In this document: positions 49,110-57,907 of the stretch, in pieces
How the letters are laid out: every line of letters begins with the position of its first letter
How positions within the stretch are numbered: the first letter of the stretch is position 1
Source: Xylophilus ampelinus
Lineage (GTDB): Bacteria; Pseudomonadota; Gammaproteobacteria; Burkholderiales; Burkholderiaceae_C
Direction of reading: 5' to 3'
NCBI RefSeq assembly: GCF_003217575.1
Contig: NZ_QJTC01000007.1
Coordinates: 1 to 64,000, forward strand
DNA: 64,000 bases
The notes under the pieces: generated by a model
Databases searched by the model: none
What the model was told of the DNA's origin: nothing
The model's input: only the letters and a program-made list of their open reading frames with translations
Program-made: the position numbers and the translations under genes

Positions 49110-50960
49110 ATGCCTGTCTCCGTCCCCGTGGCCGAAACGCTGTCTCCCATCCCGCGCAAAAAGCGCTTGCGCAACCGCCCGCCGACGCTGTCGATGGCGG
49201 CTTGGCGGCAGTTCATGCAGGTGGCCGAGCCCTACTGGCTGGGCGACCAGAAAAAAAAGGCCTGGTCCTTGCTGGCGCTGCTGGTCGCGCTGATGCTGCT
49301 GGAGACGCAATTGGCTGTGATGCTGATCGACAAGACGGGCGAGATGACGTCCGCGTTGGCGGGCCGCGAGAGCGAGCGTTTCTGGTCGGCGGTACGGATG
49401 GCACTGCTGGTACTGGCCTTCGCGGTGCCGGTCTATGCGTTTTATTACTACATGCGGGACGCGTTCTCGAACAACTGGCGGCGCTGGCTGACCGGCCGGT
49501 TTCTCGACGGCTATCTGCGCGACCACAAGTACTACGACCTGGGTGCCGGCAACGACATCGACAACCCCGACCAGCGCATCAGCGAGGACATCAACACCTT
49601 CACCGGGAAGTCGATCCACTTTCTGCTGATCTTTCTGGGCTCGCTGATGCAGTTGGTGGCCTTCAGCGCGGTGCTGTGGTCCATCTCGCACCTGCTGGTG
49701 GCCTTCCTCGCCGTCTATGCGGTGGTGGGTACCTTTCTGGCGCTGTACGTGTTCGGCGCGCCGCTGATCCGGCTCAACTTCCTGCAGATCCGGCGCGAGG
49801 CGGATTTCCGCTTCAACCTGATGCGGCTGCGCGAGAACGCCGAGTCGATCGCGTTCTACCGCGGCGAGGCGCAGGAGCGCTCGCAGATCGACGGCCGCCT
49901 GGGCGCGGTGCTGGCCAACTACGCCCGGCTGATCAAGAAACAGCGCTCGCTCAACATGTTCCAGCGCGCCTTCAGTCAGCTGACCCTGGTGGTGCCCAGC
50001 ATCATCCTGGCCAACGCGGTGCTGTCGGGCGAGCTGGAGGTGGGCCGCGCGGTGCAGGCGGCCGGCGCCTTCGCGGCGGTGCTCGGTGCCGTCTCGCTGA
50101 TCGTCGACAACTTCGAGAGCCTGAGCCGCTTCGTCGCCGGCATCGGCCGACTGCATGCGCTGTCGCAGGCGGTGATCAAGGCGCCGCCGGCAGGCACGGT
50201 CGCCGTGCCGGTGGTGGCCCGGCGTGCCCGGCCCTCGGTGCCGCCCGCGCCCGAGCCGGCCCCGGCGCCCGCCCCGCCGGCCCCTACCCAGATCGCGCTG
50301 CGTCCCGGCGACACGGTGGCGGTGGAGAACCTGTCGCTCTACACCCCGCAGTTCGGCCGCCTGCTGGTGAAGGACCTGAGCCTGGCGCTGGCGCCCGGCG
50401 AGGGCCTGCTGATCACCGGCGCCAGCGGCTGCGGCAAGAGTTCGCTCCTGCGGGCGATGGCCGGCCTGTGGCGCACCGGGACCGGTGTGGTGCAGCAGCT
50501 GCCGATCGAGGACGTGTTCTTCCTGCCGCAACGCCCCTACATGCAGACCGACACCCTGCGCAGCCAGCTGCTCTACCCCAGCCGCGAAGCGGCGCTGAGC
50601 GACGACGCGCTGCACGGCATGCTGAAGGCGGTGCGGCTGGAAGAGCTGTCCGACCGGGTGGGCGGCCTGGACGCGGTGCACGACTGGGAAAAGCTGCTCT
50701 CGATGGGCGAGCAGCAGCGCCTGGCATTCGCCCGGGTGCTGGTGCGCCGACCGCGCCTGGTGATCCTGGACGAGGCGACCAGCGCCCTCGACAGCGCCAA
50801 CGAGGCCGCCCTCTACGAACGCCTGCGCGCCGACGGCTGCACCCTCATCAGCATCGCCCACCGCGCCGCGGTGCTGCGCCACCACACACAGGTGCTGCAG
50901 CTGAAGGGCGGCGGCGCGTGGGAGCTGCACACGGCCGAGAGCTACCGGTTCGAGGGCTAG
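49110..50960 (+). CDS. SbmA/BacA-like (YddA-type) ABC transporter, fused permease-ATPase
   Basis: The protein has 616 residues from the ATG at 49110. The permease half (about 30-340; AYWLGDQKKKAWSLLALLVAL-like start, VYAFYYYMRDAF, NWRRWLTGRFLDGYL, NPDQRISEDINTFT) is of the ABC_membrane_2 family. A Pro-rich linker leads to the ATPase: Walker A ITGASGCGKSS, Q-loop FFLPQRPYM, signature LSMGEQQRLAFARVL, Walker B LVILDEATSALD. Relatives move peptides, cobalamin-like compounds or very-long-chain fatty acids. The substrate here is unknown. The TAG stop is formed by the start of a MITE-like repeat. Confidence 0.9.
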   Translation: MPVSVPVAETLSPIPRKKRLRNRPPTLSMAAWRQFMQVAEPYWLGDQKKKAWSLLALLVALMLLETQLAVMLIDKTGEMTSALAGRESERFWSAVRMALLVLAFAVPVYAFYYYMRDAFSNNWRRWLTGRFLDGYLRDHKYYDLGAGNDIDNPDQRISEDINTFTGKSIHFLLIFLGSLMQLVAFSAVLWSISHLLVAFLAVYAVVGTFLALYVFGAPLIRLNFLQIRREADFRFNLMRLRENAESIAFYRGEAQERSQIDGRLGAVLANYARLIKKQRSLNMFQRAFSQLTLVVPSIILANAVLSGELEVGRAVQAAGAFAAVLGAVSLIVDNFESLSRFVAGIGRLHALSQAVIKAPPAGTVAVPVVARRARPSVPPAPEPAPAPAPPAPTQIALRPGDTVAVENLSLYTPQFGRLLVKDLSLALAPGEGLLITGASGCGKSSLLRAMAGLWRTGTGVVQQLPIEDVFFLPQRPYMQTDTLRSQLLYPSREAALSDDALHGMLKAVRLEELSDRVGGLDAVHDWEKLLSMGEQQRLAFARVLVRRPRLVILDEATSALDSANEAALYERLRADGCTLISIAHRAAVLRHHTQVLQLKGGGAWELHTAESYRFEG

Positions 50961-51226
50961 AGCGTGCTATGCACTTTGACGTGCCCGCGAAAGCCGGGGA
51001 ATGGCCCGGCTGCCGCGTTGCAGTCCGCTTGCGGTATCGATACCGCGGCGCGTCCTGCGCCTTGCCGCCGGGCCATTCCCCGGCTTTCCCGAAGGGTTGA
51101 ACCCAAAGCCCCGCGCTCGCGGCGTTGCAGCCCTTGCCAAGGCAGGAGCCTTGGCGGCGGCCCGCGCCTTGCGATCACAGGGCTTTGGGTTCAACGCGGG
51201 TACGTCAAAGTGCATAGCACGCTCTA
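50958..51226. repeat. TA-flanked MITE-like element, copy 3 (with two nested hairpins)
   Basis: Ends are TAGAGCGTGCTATGCACT and its complement, flanked by TA, over about 30 bp each. Module one is bounded by AAAGCCGGGGAATGGCCC and its complement (50990-51092). Module two is bounded by GTTGAACCCAAAGCCC and its complement (about 51097-51196). Copy 2 has only one module, so the element is built of exchangeable hairpin cassettes. 51227-51363 beyond it holds palindrome copy 7 and no gene. Confidence 0.88.
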
Positions 51227-51257
51227 GCCGCTGGCCCCTGCGTTCCGGGCAGCCGTT

Positions 51258-51274
51258 GCTATTATTTCTATAGC
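51258..51274. repeat. 17-bp palindrome GCTAT-N7-ATAGC, copy 7
   Basis: GCTAT, TATTTCT, ATAGC; intergenic, between the MITE-like element and the LysR gene end. Confidence 0.85.
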
Positions 51275-51363
51275 TGAACATCGGCGCGCCATGCCGGCTG
51301 GAGGCATTATTTCTTCATATTCGCCGGTACCGGCACCGGGCGCGGCTGTAGGCACGCCCCGCG

Positions 51364-52254
51364 TCAGCCGCCGCCCGGCACCTGTCCGCGCGACCTGAAG
51401 CCCTCGGCGATGGCCGCGATCACCGCGGTCTTGGGCGCGGTGCGCAGCTGCACCAGCGCCATCTCGCGGGCTTCGGCCGCCTGCGCAATCTCCACCACGC
51501 CCAGGCGCGCGTCGGCCTGCCAGCCGCGGCCGTCGAGCAGCGGCAGCAGCGCCACGCCCAGGCCGTCGCGCACCAGGTCGGCGATCGCCTCGATCGAATT
51601 GAGCTCCAGGAACTCCTGCGGCCGGGCGCGCAGCCGGCGCAGGGTGCGCTCGACCAGCTGACCGGTGTGCTCGGCCCGGCTGAAGCGGATGAAGGGGTGC
51701 CGCTCCACCAGCGCACGCACGCCGCCGGGCGCGGTGCCGGCCGGCACCAGCAGCACCAGCGGCTCGGTGTAGAGCGGTGTCCAGGCCAGGGCCGGGCTGC
51801 TCTGTACCGGGTCGCGCACCACGACGGCGGCATCCAGGTCGCCGCTCTCCACCTGGGCGATCAGCCGGTCGGACTTGCCGGAGGACACGTGCAGGTCGAG
51901 CGCCGGATGCCGCCGCTTCAGGTCCAGCGTCGCCTGCACCAGCCGGCCCAGGCCCGAGACCACCGCGCCCAGCTGCACCGTGCCGGCCATCGTGGCGCCG
52001 GCGGTGTCGGCCCGCAGCATCTGCGCATACAGCGCGGCCATCCGCTCGGCCAGCGGCAGCAGGGCGCGGCCCTGAGCGTTGAGGGCGACGGTCTTGCCGT
52101 CGCGGGTGAAGAGGGTGCGCTTGAGTTCGTCCTCCAGCGTGCGCATCTGCAGGCCGACGGCCGAGGGCGTCAGCGCCACGCGGTGGGCCGCCGCGGCGAA
52201 GGAGCCCTCCTCGGCCACGGCCAGGAAGGTCTGCAGCACCCGCTGGCTAAGCAT
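51364..52254 (-). CDS. LysR-family transcriptional regulator
   Basis: The protein has 296 residues. The helix-turn-helix is at residues 1-60 (LQTFLAVAEEGSFAAAAHRVALTPSAVGLQMRTLE in part), followed by the two-lobed effector domain (LDLHVSSGKSDRLIAQVESG, IRFSRAEHTGQLVERTLRRL). It is divergent from the tripartite-tricarboxylate binding protein across 173 bp and probably regulates it. It is not a recognised named member. Confidence 0.9.
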   Translation of the reverse strand: MLSQRVLQTFLAVAEEGSFAAAAHRVALTPSAVGLQMRTLEDELKRTLFTRDGKTVALNAQGRALLPLAERMAALYAQMLRADTAGATMAGTVQLGAVVSGLGRLVQATLDLKRRHPALDLHVSSGKSDRLIAQVESGDLDAAVVVRDPVQSSPALAWTPLYTEPLVLLVPAGTAPGGVRALVERHPFIRFSRAEHTGQLVERTLRRLRARPQEFLELNSIEAIADLVRDGLGVALLPLLDGRGWQADARLGVVEIAQAAEAREMALVQLRTAPKTAVIAAIAEGFRSRGQVPGGG

Positions 52255-52427
52255 GGGCGGTACTCCCGCGGGAACCTGCCGGCTCCGACAGGCGAGATTT
52301 TCTCTTCGCGCAATGCAGCATTAATCGCTTTCCCTCGCGGCCCGGGCTCACAACAATGGGGGCGGGGCCGTGCCTGCCCGCAGGGCGCGCGGCATTCGTC
52401 GCTGTCTCCGTACTGGAAATCTCCACC

Positions 52428-53423
52428 ATGCCTGTCTCCCGTCGTCGCCTGTCGTTCGTGTCCGCTGCGCTGCTGGGGTCGGCCGCAGCGGCGTCGGTGT
52501 CCTTGCCCGTCTTCGCGGCCGAGCCGTGGCCGTCGCAGCCGCTGAAGATGATCGTCGGTTTCGCCCCGGGGGGCGGCAACGACATCCTGGCGCGCATCCT
52601 CGCCCGGGAACTGCAGCAAAGCCTGGGCCAGCCGGTGGTGGTGGAGAACCGCGCCGGCGCGGGCGGCCTGATCGCAGGCGACGTGGTGGCCAAGGCGCCG
52701 AAGAACGGCTATACGCTGCTGCTGGGCTCGATCGGCGGCAACACCATCGCGCCGGTGCTGGCCAAGAAGGTCAGCTTCGATCCGCGCAAGGACCTGGCGG
52801 CGGTCAGCCTGGTGGCCGAGTCGGGCAACGCGCTGCTGATCAATGCCAAGTTGCCGTACGCCAACGTCCGGGAACTGATCGCGGCCGCGCGCAAGGCGCC
52901 GGGCTCGATCAACTACGGATCGTCCGGCAACGGCTCCACCCTGCACCTGGCCGGCGCCCTGTTCGCCCAGCAGGCGGGGGTGAAGCTCACCCACATCCCG
53001 TACAAGGGCAACAGCCAGGCGCTGACCGACGTGGCCGCCGGCCAGATCGAGCTGACTTTTTCGGGCATTCCGCCTGCGATCCAGTCGGCCCGCACCGGCC
53101 AGACCCGCATCCTGGCGGTGACCACGCAGCAGCGGGTCAGGTCGCTGCCCGACGTGCCCACGGTCGCCGAGGCCGGGGTGCCGGGCTATGCCTTCGCCTC
53201 GTGGTACGGCCTGTTCACCACCGGCGGCACCGATCCGGCGATCGTCGAGCGGCTGGCGCAGGAGGTCAAGAAGATCGTCGCCAAGCCCGAGGTGGCCGCC
53301 CAGTTCGCGGCCCAGGGCGTGGAGCCGGTGACGAGCGACCCGAAGCGCTTCACCGCCCAGATCGACCAGGAGCTGACGCGCTGGGAGAAGGACGTGAAGA
53401 CCTTGGGGATCACCCTGGACTGA
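52428..53423 (+). CDS. Bug/TctC-family periplasmic solute-binding protein
   Basis: The protein has 331 residues. The signal peptide is SFVSAALLGSAAAASVSLPVFA, cleaved before AEPWPSQP. The body has the family pattern LKMIVGFAPGGGNDILARILA, VVVENRAGAGGLIAGDVVAKA, HIPYKGNSQALTDVAAGQIEL and VPTVAEAGVPGYAFASWYGLF. These receptors bind carboxylates or amino acids and are very abundant in Burkholderiales, often without a linked TctAB, as here. The ATG at 52428 was chosen because the signal peptide begins there. Confidence 0.92.
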   Translation: MPVSRRRLSFVSAALLGSAAAASVSLPVFAAEPWPSQPLKMIVGFAPGGGNDILARILARELQQSLGQPVVVENRAGAGGLIAGDVVAKAPKNGYTLLLGSIGGNTIAPVLAKKVSFDPRKDLAAVSLVAESGNALLINAKLPYANVRELIAAARKAPGSINYGSSGNGSTLHLAGALFAQQAGVKLTHIPYKGNSQALTDVAAGQIELTFSGIPPAIQSARTGQTRILAVTTQQRVRSLPDVPTVAEAGVPGYAFASWYGLFTTGGTDPAIVERLAQEVKKIVAKPEVAAQFAAQGVEPVTSDPKRFTAQIDQELTRWEKDVKTLGITLD

Positions 53424-53432
53424 CCGAGCTCG

Positions 53433-53527
53433 CCCCCAGGCTGCGCACTCCGTGTCTTCGCCCGCCCCCTCGCCGGGGGCGATACCGGTGGCCCGGCAAA
53501 GCCGGTTCCACGGTATCCCTGAAATAG
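53433..53527 (+). repeat. Two-hairpin interspersed repeat, copy E
   Basis: CCCCCAGGCTGCGCACTC, CGTGTCTTCGCC, CCCCCTCGCCGGGGGC, then ACCGGTGGCCCGGCAAAG and GGTTCCACGGTATCCCTG. It starts 10 bp after the TctC stop and is very close to copy D. Confidence 0.85.
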
Positions 53528-53596
53528 GGTTGCTTCATCCGTAATAGTCACCTGCGCAAGAATCCGTTTTCTTTCAAACCGAGACATTCCGCGACC

Positions 53597-55222
53597 ATGA
53601 TCGACTTCAACCACGTCAGTTCGTACTCCTCCATCCGCCTGCCTGTGTTCGCGCGCAACGTGGTCTCCACCTCGCATCCGCTGGCGGCGCAGGCGGGGTT
53701 GCGGATGCTGTGGAAGGGGGGCAACGCGGTGGATGCGGCGATCGCGGCGGCGGCGGCGATGACGATCGTGGAGCCGGTGAGCAACGGGCTGGGGTCGGAT
53801 GCGTTCTGCATCCTGTGGGACGGCAAGGAGCTGCACGGCCTGAACGCCTCGGGCCGCGCGCCCCAGGCCTGGACGCCGGAATATTTCAGCGGCAAGTACG
53901 GCGCGGGACAGGCCAACGGGCCGCGGCGGGGCGTGGATTCGATCACCGTGCCGGGCGCGGTGAGCGCCTGGGCGGCGATGTCGGAGCGTTTCGGCAAGCT
54001 GCCGTTCGCCGATTTGATGGAGCCCGCGGCCGAGATCGCCGAGCGGGGCTACCTGCTGCCGCCGGTGGTGCGGCAGAAGTGGGGGGCCGGCGCGCCCGAG
54101 CTGCAGTCGCAGCCCGGTTTCGCCGAGAGCTTTCTGCCCCGCGGCCGGGCGCCGAAGGTGGGCGAGCTGTTCCGGTTCCCGGCGGCGGCGCGTGCGCTGC
54201 GCAGCATCGGCGCCAGCGGGGGCCGCAGCTATTACGAGGGCGAGATCGCCGAGGCCATCGCCGGCTTTGTGCAGAAGCACGGCGGCAGCATGACCCGGGC
54301 CGACCTGGCCGCCCACCGGCCCGAGTGGGTCGAGCCGCTGGCCAAGGACTACCGCGGCTTCACCCTGCACGAGATCCCGCCCAACGGCCAGGGCATCGCG
54401 GCGCAGATCGCGCTCGGCATTTTGGGCAATTTCGACATGGCGAGCCTGCCGGTCGATTCGGTGGCGTCGCAGCATCTGCAGATCGAGGCGATGAAGCTGG
54501 CGTTCGCCGACGTCTACCGCTACGTGGCCGAGCCGTCGAGCATGCAGCTGACGGCCGAGCAGATGCTCGACGACGCCTATCTGGCCGAGCGCGCCAAGCT
54601 GATCGACCCCAAGCGCGCGCAGGACTTCAAGGCCGGCAACCCGGTCAAGGGCGGCACCATCTACCTCACCGCGGCCGACGAGAGCGGGATGATGGTGAGT
54701 TTCATCCAAAGCAACTTCGCCGGCTTCGGCTCGGGCGTGGTGGAGCCGACCTTCGGCATCAGCCTGCAGAACCGCGGCTTCGGCTTCAGCACCGACCCGG
54801 CGGGTGCCAACACCGCCAACCTGGTGGCGCCGGGCAAGCGGCCGTTCCACACCATCATCCCGGCCTTCCTCACCAAGGACGGCCAGCCGGTGATGAGCTT
54901 CGGCGTGATGGGCGGCAACATGCAGCCGCAGGGCCACATGCAGACGGTGGTGCGCATGCTCGACTACCAGCAGAACCCGCAGATCGCCTGCGATGCGCCG
55001 CGCTGGCGCTTCAACGCCGGGCTGGAGATCAACGCCGAGGCGGCGATGGACCCGGCGACGGTGCAGGGGCTGCAGGGGCTGGGGCACCGGGTCGAGGTGA
55101 TCGACGATGCCTACCAGGATTTCGGCGCGGGGCAGTTCATCTGGCGGATGGGGGATCCGGCGAAAGAAGGGTATCTGGCGGCGAGCGATCCGCGGCGGGA
55201 TGGGTTGGCGGCGGGGTTCTGA
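53597..55222 (+). CDS. Gamma-glutamyltransferase family protein
   Basis: The protein has 541 residues and no signal peptide. The opening VVSTSHPLAAQAGLRMLWKGGNAVDAAIAAAAAMTIVEPVSNGLGS (in part) is the GGT start. The processing nucleophile is the Thr in KGGTIYLTAADESG, followed by VSFIQSNFAGFGSGVVEPTFGI. The substrate Arg and GG motif (MGGNMQPQGHMQ) are present. The type is YwrD-like rather than the secreted Ggt. It hydrolyses or transfers gamma-glutamyl groups; a cytoplasmic site is implied. It stands alone. Confidence 0.9.
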   Translation: MIDFNHVSSYSSIRLPVFARNVVSTSHPLAAQAGLRMLWKGGNAVDAAIAAAAAMTIVEPVSNGLGSDAFCILWDGKELHGLNASGRAPQAWTPEYFSGKYGAGQANGPRRGVDSITVPGAVSAWAAMSERFGKLPFADLMEPAAEIAERGYLLPPVVRQKWGAGAPELQSQPGFAESFLPRGRAPKVGELFRFPAAARALRSIGASGGRSYYEGEIAEAIAGFVQKHGGSMTRADLAAHRPEWVEPLAKDYRGFTLHEIPPNGQGIAAQIALGILGNFDMASLPVDSVASQHLQIEAMKLAFADVYRYVAEPSSMQLTAEQMLDDAYLAERAKLIDPKRAQDFKAGNPVKGGTIYLTAADESGMMVSFIQSNFAGFGSGVVEPTFGISLQNRGFGFSTDPAGANTANLVAPGKRPFHTIIPAFLTKDGQPVMSFGVMGGNMQPQGHMQTVVRMLDYQQNPQIACDAPRWRFNAGLEINAEAAMDPATVQGLQGLGHRVEVIDDAYQDFGAGQFIWRMGDPAKEGYLAASDPRRDGLAAGF

Positions 55223-55914
55223 TGTTGGCTGCGGCGGCGGGGGGTTGAGAAGTCACGACCTACTGTTCGGCTGTCCTGCATGGCTCCCTTTGCCCCTGGG
55301 AGAGGGCGGGGGTGCGGGCCGCGCCCGGCGGGCCATCCACTGACGGCTGTTTGGCCCGCGCCCGGCTGCCCGGACTTGCTCCCTCTCCCCCTGGGAGAGG
55401 GTGGGGGTGAGGGTCGCGCCCGGCTGACAGCCTCAGCTGCTGTTCGTGGAAACACCGCACGTGTTGGATTCGGAGGCGGGGATTTCGCCCCCGCGGGCGA
55501 GTCCCTTTCTTTGCTTCGCCAAAGAAAGGAACCAAAGAAAGGCGACCCCACGTGCTGCGTCCCTCCGCTGCGCTGCGGGCAACCTGCGGTGCTCGCGGCA
55601 GGCGGGGTCCGCGCAAACTCGCTGCGCTCAAACATGCGCGGCCCTTTTTCCGTCTGCCGCTGCGCTCCTCGGCGCATCCCGAGGGGCGGGGGTGCGGGGA
55701 CCCTCGGCTGCTGCCGGCTGCGCGGCAGTTACGCCTGGGGGGAAAGCGGCAATGGCACCTGCACTGGCACTGGCAACGGCAACGGCAACGGCAACGAGGC
55801 AGATGTTTGAATGGAAAGCGGCCGTAGCCGTCGTCTGGAGCCGGCGGTTAGCTATGCATTTAATAGCGTTTGCGGGCAGGCGTTGCCACGTATCGCTGCG
55901 CACTTTCTGAGAAC
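55223..55914. other. Repeat-rich intergenic mosaic
   Basis: No gene is supported. Two diverged copies of a CTCCCTCTCCCCCTGGGAG-type hairpin lie near 55287 and 55378. A TTTCTTTG...CCAAAGAAAGG inverted repeat is at about 55503-55545. A GC-rich stretch follows (55560-55720). A hexamer run GGCAAC (with GGCACT) is at about 55750-55798. Then comes palindrome copy 8. These look like accumulated extragenic repeats. Confidence 0.65.
55851..55867. repeat. 17-bp palindrome GCTAT-N7-ATAGC, copy 8
   Basis: GCTAT, GCATTTA, ATAGC; 48 bp beyond the udgX stop. Confidence 0.85.
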
Positions 55915-57792
55915 TCAACCCGCCGCCAGCTCCGTCGCCAGCGACAAATCCTCCACCCAGCGCCGGAAATTCTCGGCCGCGTGGCCCGGGTCGGCGCGCA
56001 GCAGGGCCGAGGGGTGCAGCGTCACCAAGACCGGGCGGCCCTGGGGGCCCTCGTGCCACTGGCCGCGTTCGCGCATCACCGCCACCGGGCGGCCCAGGAT
56101 GGCGCGGGCGGCGGTGGCGCCCAGGGCCAGGACGGCCTGGGGGGCGACCAGTTCCAGCTCGGACTCCAGCCAGTGGAGGCAGGCGTCGACCTCCTGCTGG
56201 TGCGGCGTCTTGTGGATGCGGCGGGTGCCGCGCAGTTCGTACTTGAAGTGCTTGACCGCGTTGGTGACGTAGAGCCGATCGCGCGACCAGCCCAGCTCGC
56301 GCACGGCACGGTCGAACAGCTGGCCGGCCGGTCCGACGAAGGGGCGGCCGCGCAGGTCCTCGTGGTCGCCGGGCTGCTCGCCGACGACCATCAAGGCGGC
56401 ATTGGCCGGGCCTTCGCCGACCACCGCCTGGGTGGCGCCGGCGCCGATGGGGCAGGCGCGGCAGCGGTTGGCGGCGTCCTGCAGGTCGGACAGGTGCTGC
56501 AGCGTGGGCCGGCTGGCGGCCCCGGTGTGGCCGGCGACCACCACCGGCACGACGCTGCGGATGCGGCGGGCGGGCACGGTGGCGGCCTGGTCGATCATGC
56601 CGCCGCTGCGGGCCATCGCCTGGGCCGAGAGTTCGCCGATGAGCTTCGCCTCGGGCAGGTTGGGCCAGTAGCGGCGCGGCATCTCCTTCTGCATCATCTT
56701 CAGCTTGAGCCGCGCCGGGTTGAAGATGTGCGCGTAGTAGGTGAGCCAGAGGCCTTCGCCGGCATCGGCCGGCGGCGCGTCTTCCTTGCGGGCGCCGGGG
56801 CCGAAGGTCAGCGTGCGGCCGTCCCAGGCCACGCAGCGCCGCGGCGTGAGGATGGCCCAGCGCATCTGGGTGAAGCGGCGCTTGAAGAACGGCGCGTTGG
56901 CTTCGACGATGTGGTTCAACGGCTCGAACCAGGCGACATGAAGACTCCCCCAGGCTTCGCGCTGCGCGTCTTCGCCCTCCCCCTCCAGGGGGCGCGCCGA
57001 CGGCTCGGGGCGGCCCGGCGCCGCGGCGCCCTGCGAGGGCGTCTGCGCGGGCGCCATGCCGCCGTCGGCCACCGTGCGGAAGCGCACGAAGGCGCGCATC
57101 TTGTGGATGTCGCGCCGCACCGCCTTGGCCATCTGCTCGGCCTGCAGCCGGTCGGGGTCCAGCGGGTCGTGGCGCAGGCCGGGCTCGTGGGCCATGCGCC
57201 AAAGCAGGCGGTACAGCAGGCCGAAGCGGTTGGGGTCGGCATGCAGGACTACGGTGGCGCAGAGCGTGAGGAAGGTGGGCGGGACAGAGACGGCTCGCGC
57301 AGGTCGCGCGGCGGAGAGGGCGGGCAGGGCGGGGGAGACGGTGCCGATGGGGCGGGCGGCGGAAAGCGGTTCGGCACCGGGGCTGTCGGTCCGCAGGTCG
57401 GCCGGGTCTTCGGGGTCGTCCGAGGCTTCGTCCGAGGCCGTCGCGACGGCCGTGTCGGGCCCGTCGGGTGCTTCCCCGGCGGCGAGGTCGGCCGGGTCGG
57501 CGAAGAGCTGTCCCATGGCGGGCGTCGACGATCCGGCGCCGAACAGGCCGGGCGTGGCCGGCGCATCGTCGAACAGCCCAGGCTCGGACACCTTCGCACC
57601 GGACAGCCCGGGCGACAGCGCGGCCTCCCGGCACTCGGGCGCCGCCTGCGCGAACAGATCGCCGGCGGCCCGGCCCTCCACCTGCCACTGCACCGCCTCG
57701 GGCGGCACGCCGGCCGTCAGCAGGCGACGGGCCTGGGCGCGGAAGGCGGTCAGGTCGGTCTCGGAAGGCAGGAGGACGGTGTAGGTGGCCAT
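55915..57792 (-). CDS. UdgX-family uracil-DNA-binding protein fused to a DUF4130-type domain
   Basis: The protein has 625 residues. The N-terminal half matches the DUF4130 partner (TFLTLCATVVLHADPNRFGLLYRLLWRM, QMRWAILTP, YYAHIFNPARLKLKMMQKEMPRRYW). The C-terminal half is a family-4-like uracil glycosylase fold (CRACPIGAGATQAV, VGEQPGDHEDLRGRPFVGPA). Its loop GTRRIHKTPHQQEV marks UdgX, where the His in RIHKTP bonds covalently to uracil sites. TLHPSALLR follows. Two oddities: an acidic/Pro linker at about 85-175, and residues RPLEGEGEDAQREAWG encoded by a copy of the two-hairpin repeat. The paired radical SAM gene lies 115 bp upstream. Confidence 0.92.
   Translation of the reverse strand: MATYTVLLPSETDLTAFRAQARRLLTAGVPPEAVQWQVEGRAAGDLFAQAAPECREAALSPGLSGAKVSEPGLFDDAPATPGLFGAGSSTPAMGQLFADPADLAAGEAPDGPDTAVATASDEASDDPEDPADLRTDSPGAEPLSAARPIGTVSPALPALSAARPARAVSVPPTFLTLCATVVLHADPNRFGLLYRLLWRMAHEPGLRHDPLDPDRLQAEQMAKAVRRDIHKMRAFVRFRTVADGGMAPAQTPSQGAAAPGRPEPSARPLEGEGEDAQREAWGSLHVAWFEPLNHIVEANAPFFKRRFTQMRWAILTPRRCVAWDGRTLTFGPGARKEDAPPADAGEGLWLTYYAHIFNPARLKLKMMQKEMPRRYWPNLPEAKLIGELSAQAMARSGGMIDQAATVPARRIRSVVPVVVAGHTGAASRPTLQHLSDLQDAANRCRACPIGAGATQAVVGEGPANAALMVVGEQPGDHEDLRGRPFVGPAGQLFDRAVRELGWSRDRLYVTNAVKHFKYELRGTRRIHKTPHQQEVDACLHWLESELELVAPQAVLALGATAARAILGRPVAVMRERGQWHEGPQGRPVLVTLHPSALLRADPGHAAENFRRWVEDLSLATELAAG
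56943..57004 (+). repeat. Two-hairpin interspersed repeat, partial copy F (inside udgX)
   Basis: CCCCCAGGCTTCGCGCTG, CGCGTCTTCGCC, CCCCCTCCAGGGGGCG. Only the first half of the element is present. It is translated in the opposite sense in the UdgX protein. Confidence 0.8.
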
Positions 57793-57848
57793 CGCGCCGT
57801 TTCTATGAATGAAAAGTGGCTGTGGCCGGCGATCCGTGACGACCTCTA

Positions 57849-57865
57849 GCTATTTAAATGATAGC
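57849..57865. repeat. 17-bp palindrome GCTAT-N7-ATAGC, copy 9
   Basis: GCTAT, TTAAATG, ATAGC; in the gap between udgX and the radical SAM gene. Confidence 0.85.
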
Positions 57866-57907
57866 AAAGAGCCGATGCACGCCGTGGTGCCGTCGCCGCC
57901 ACCGCCC

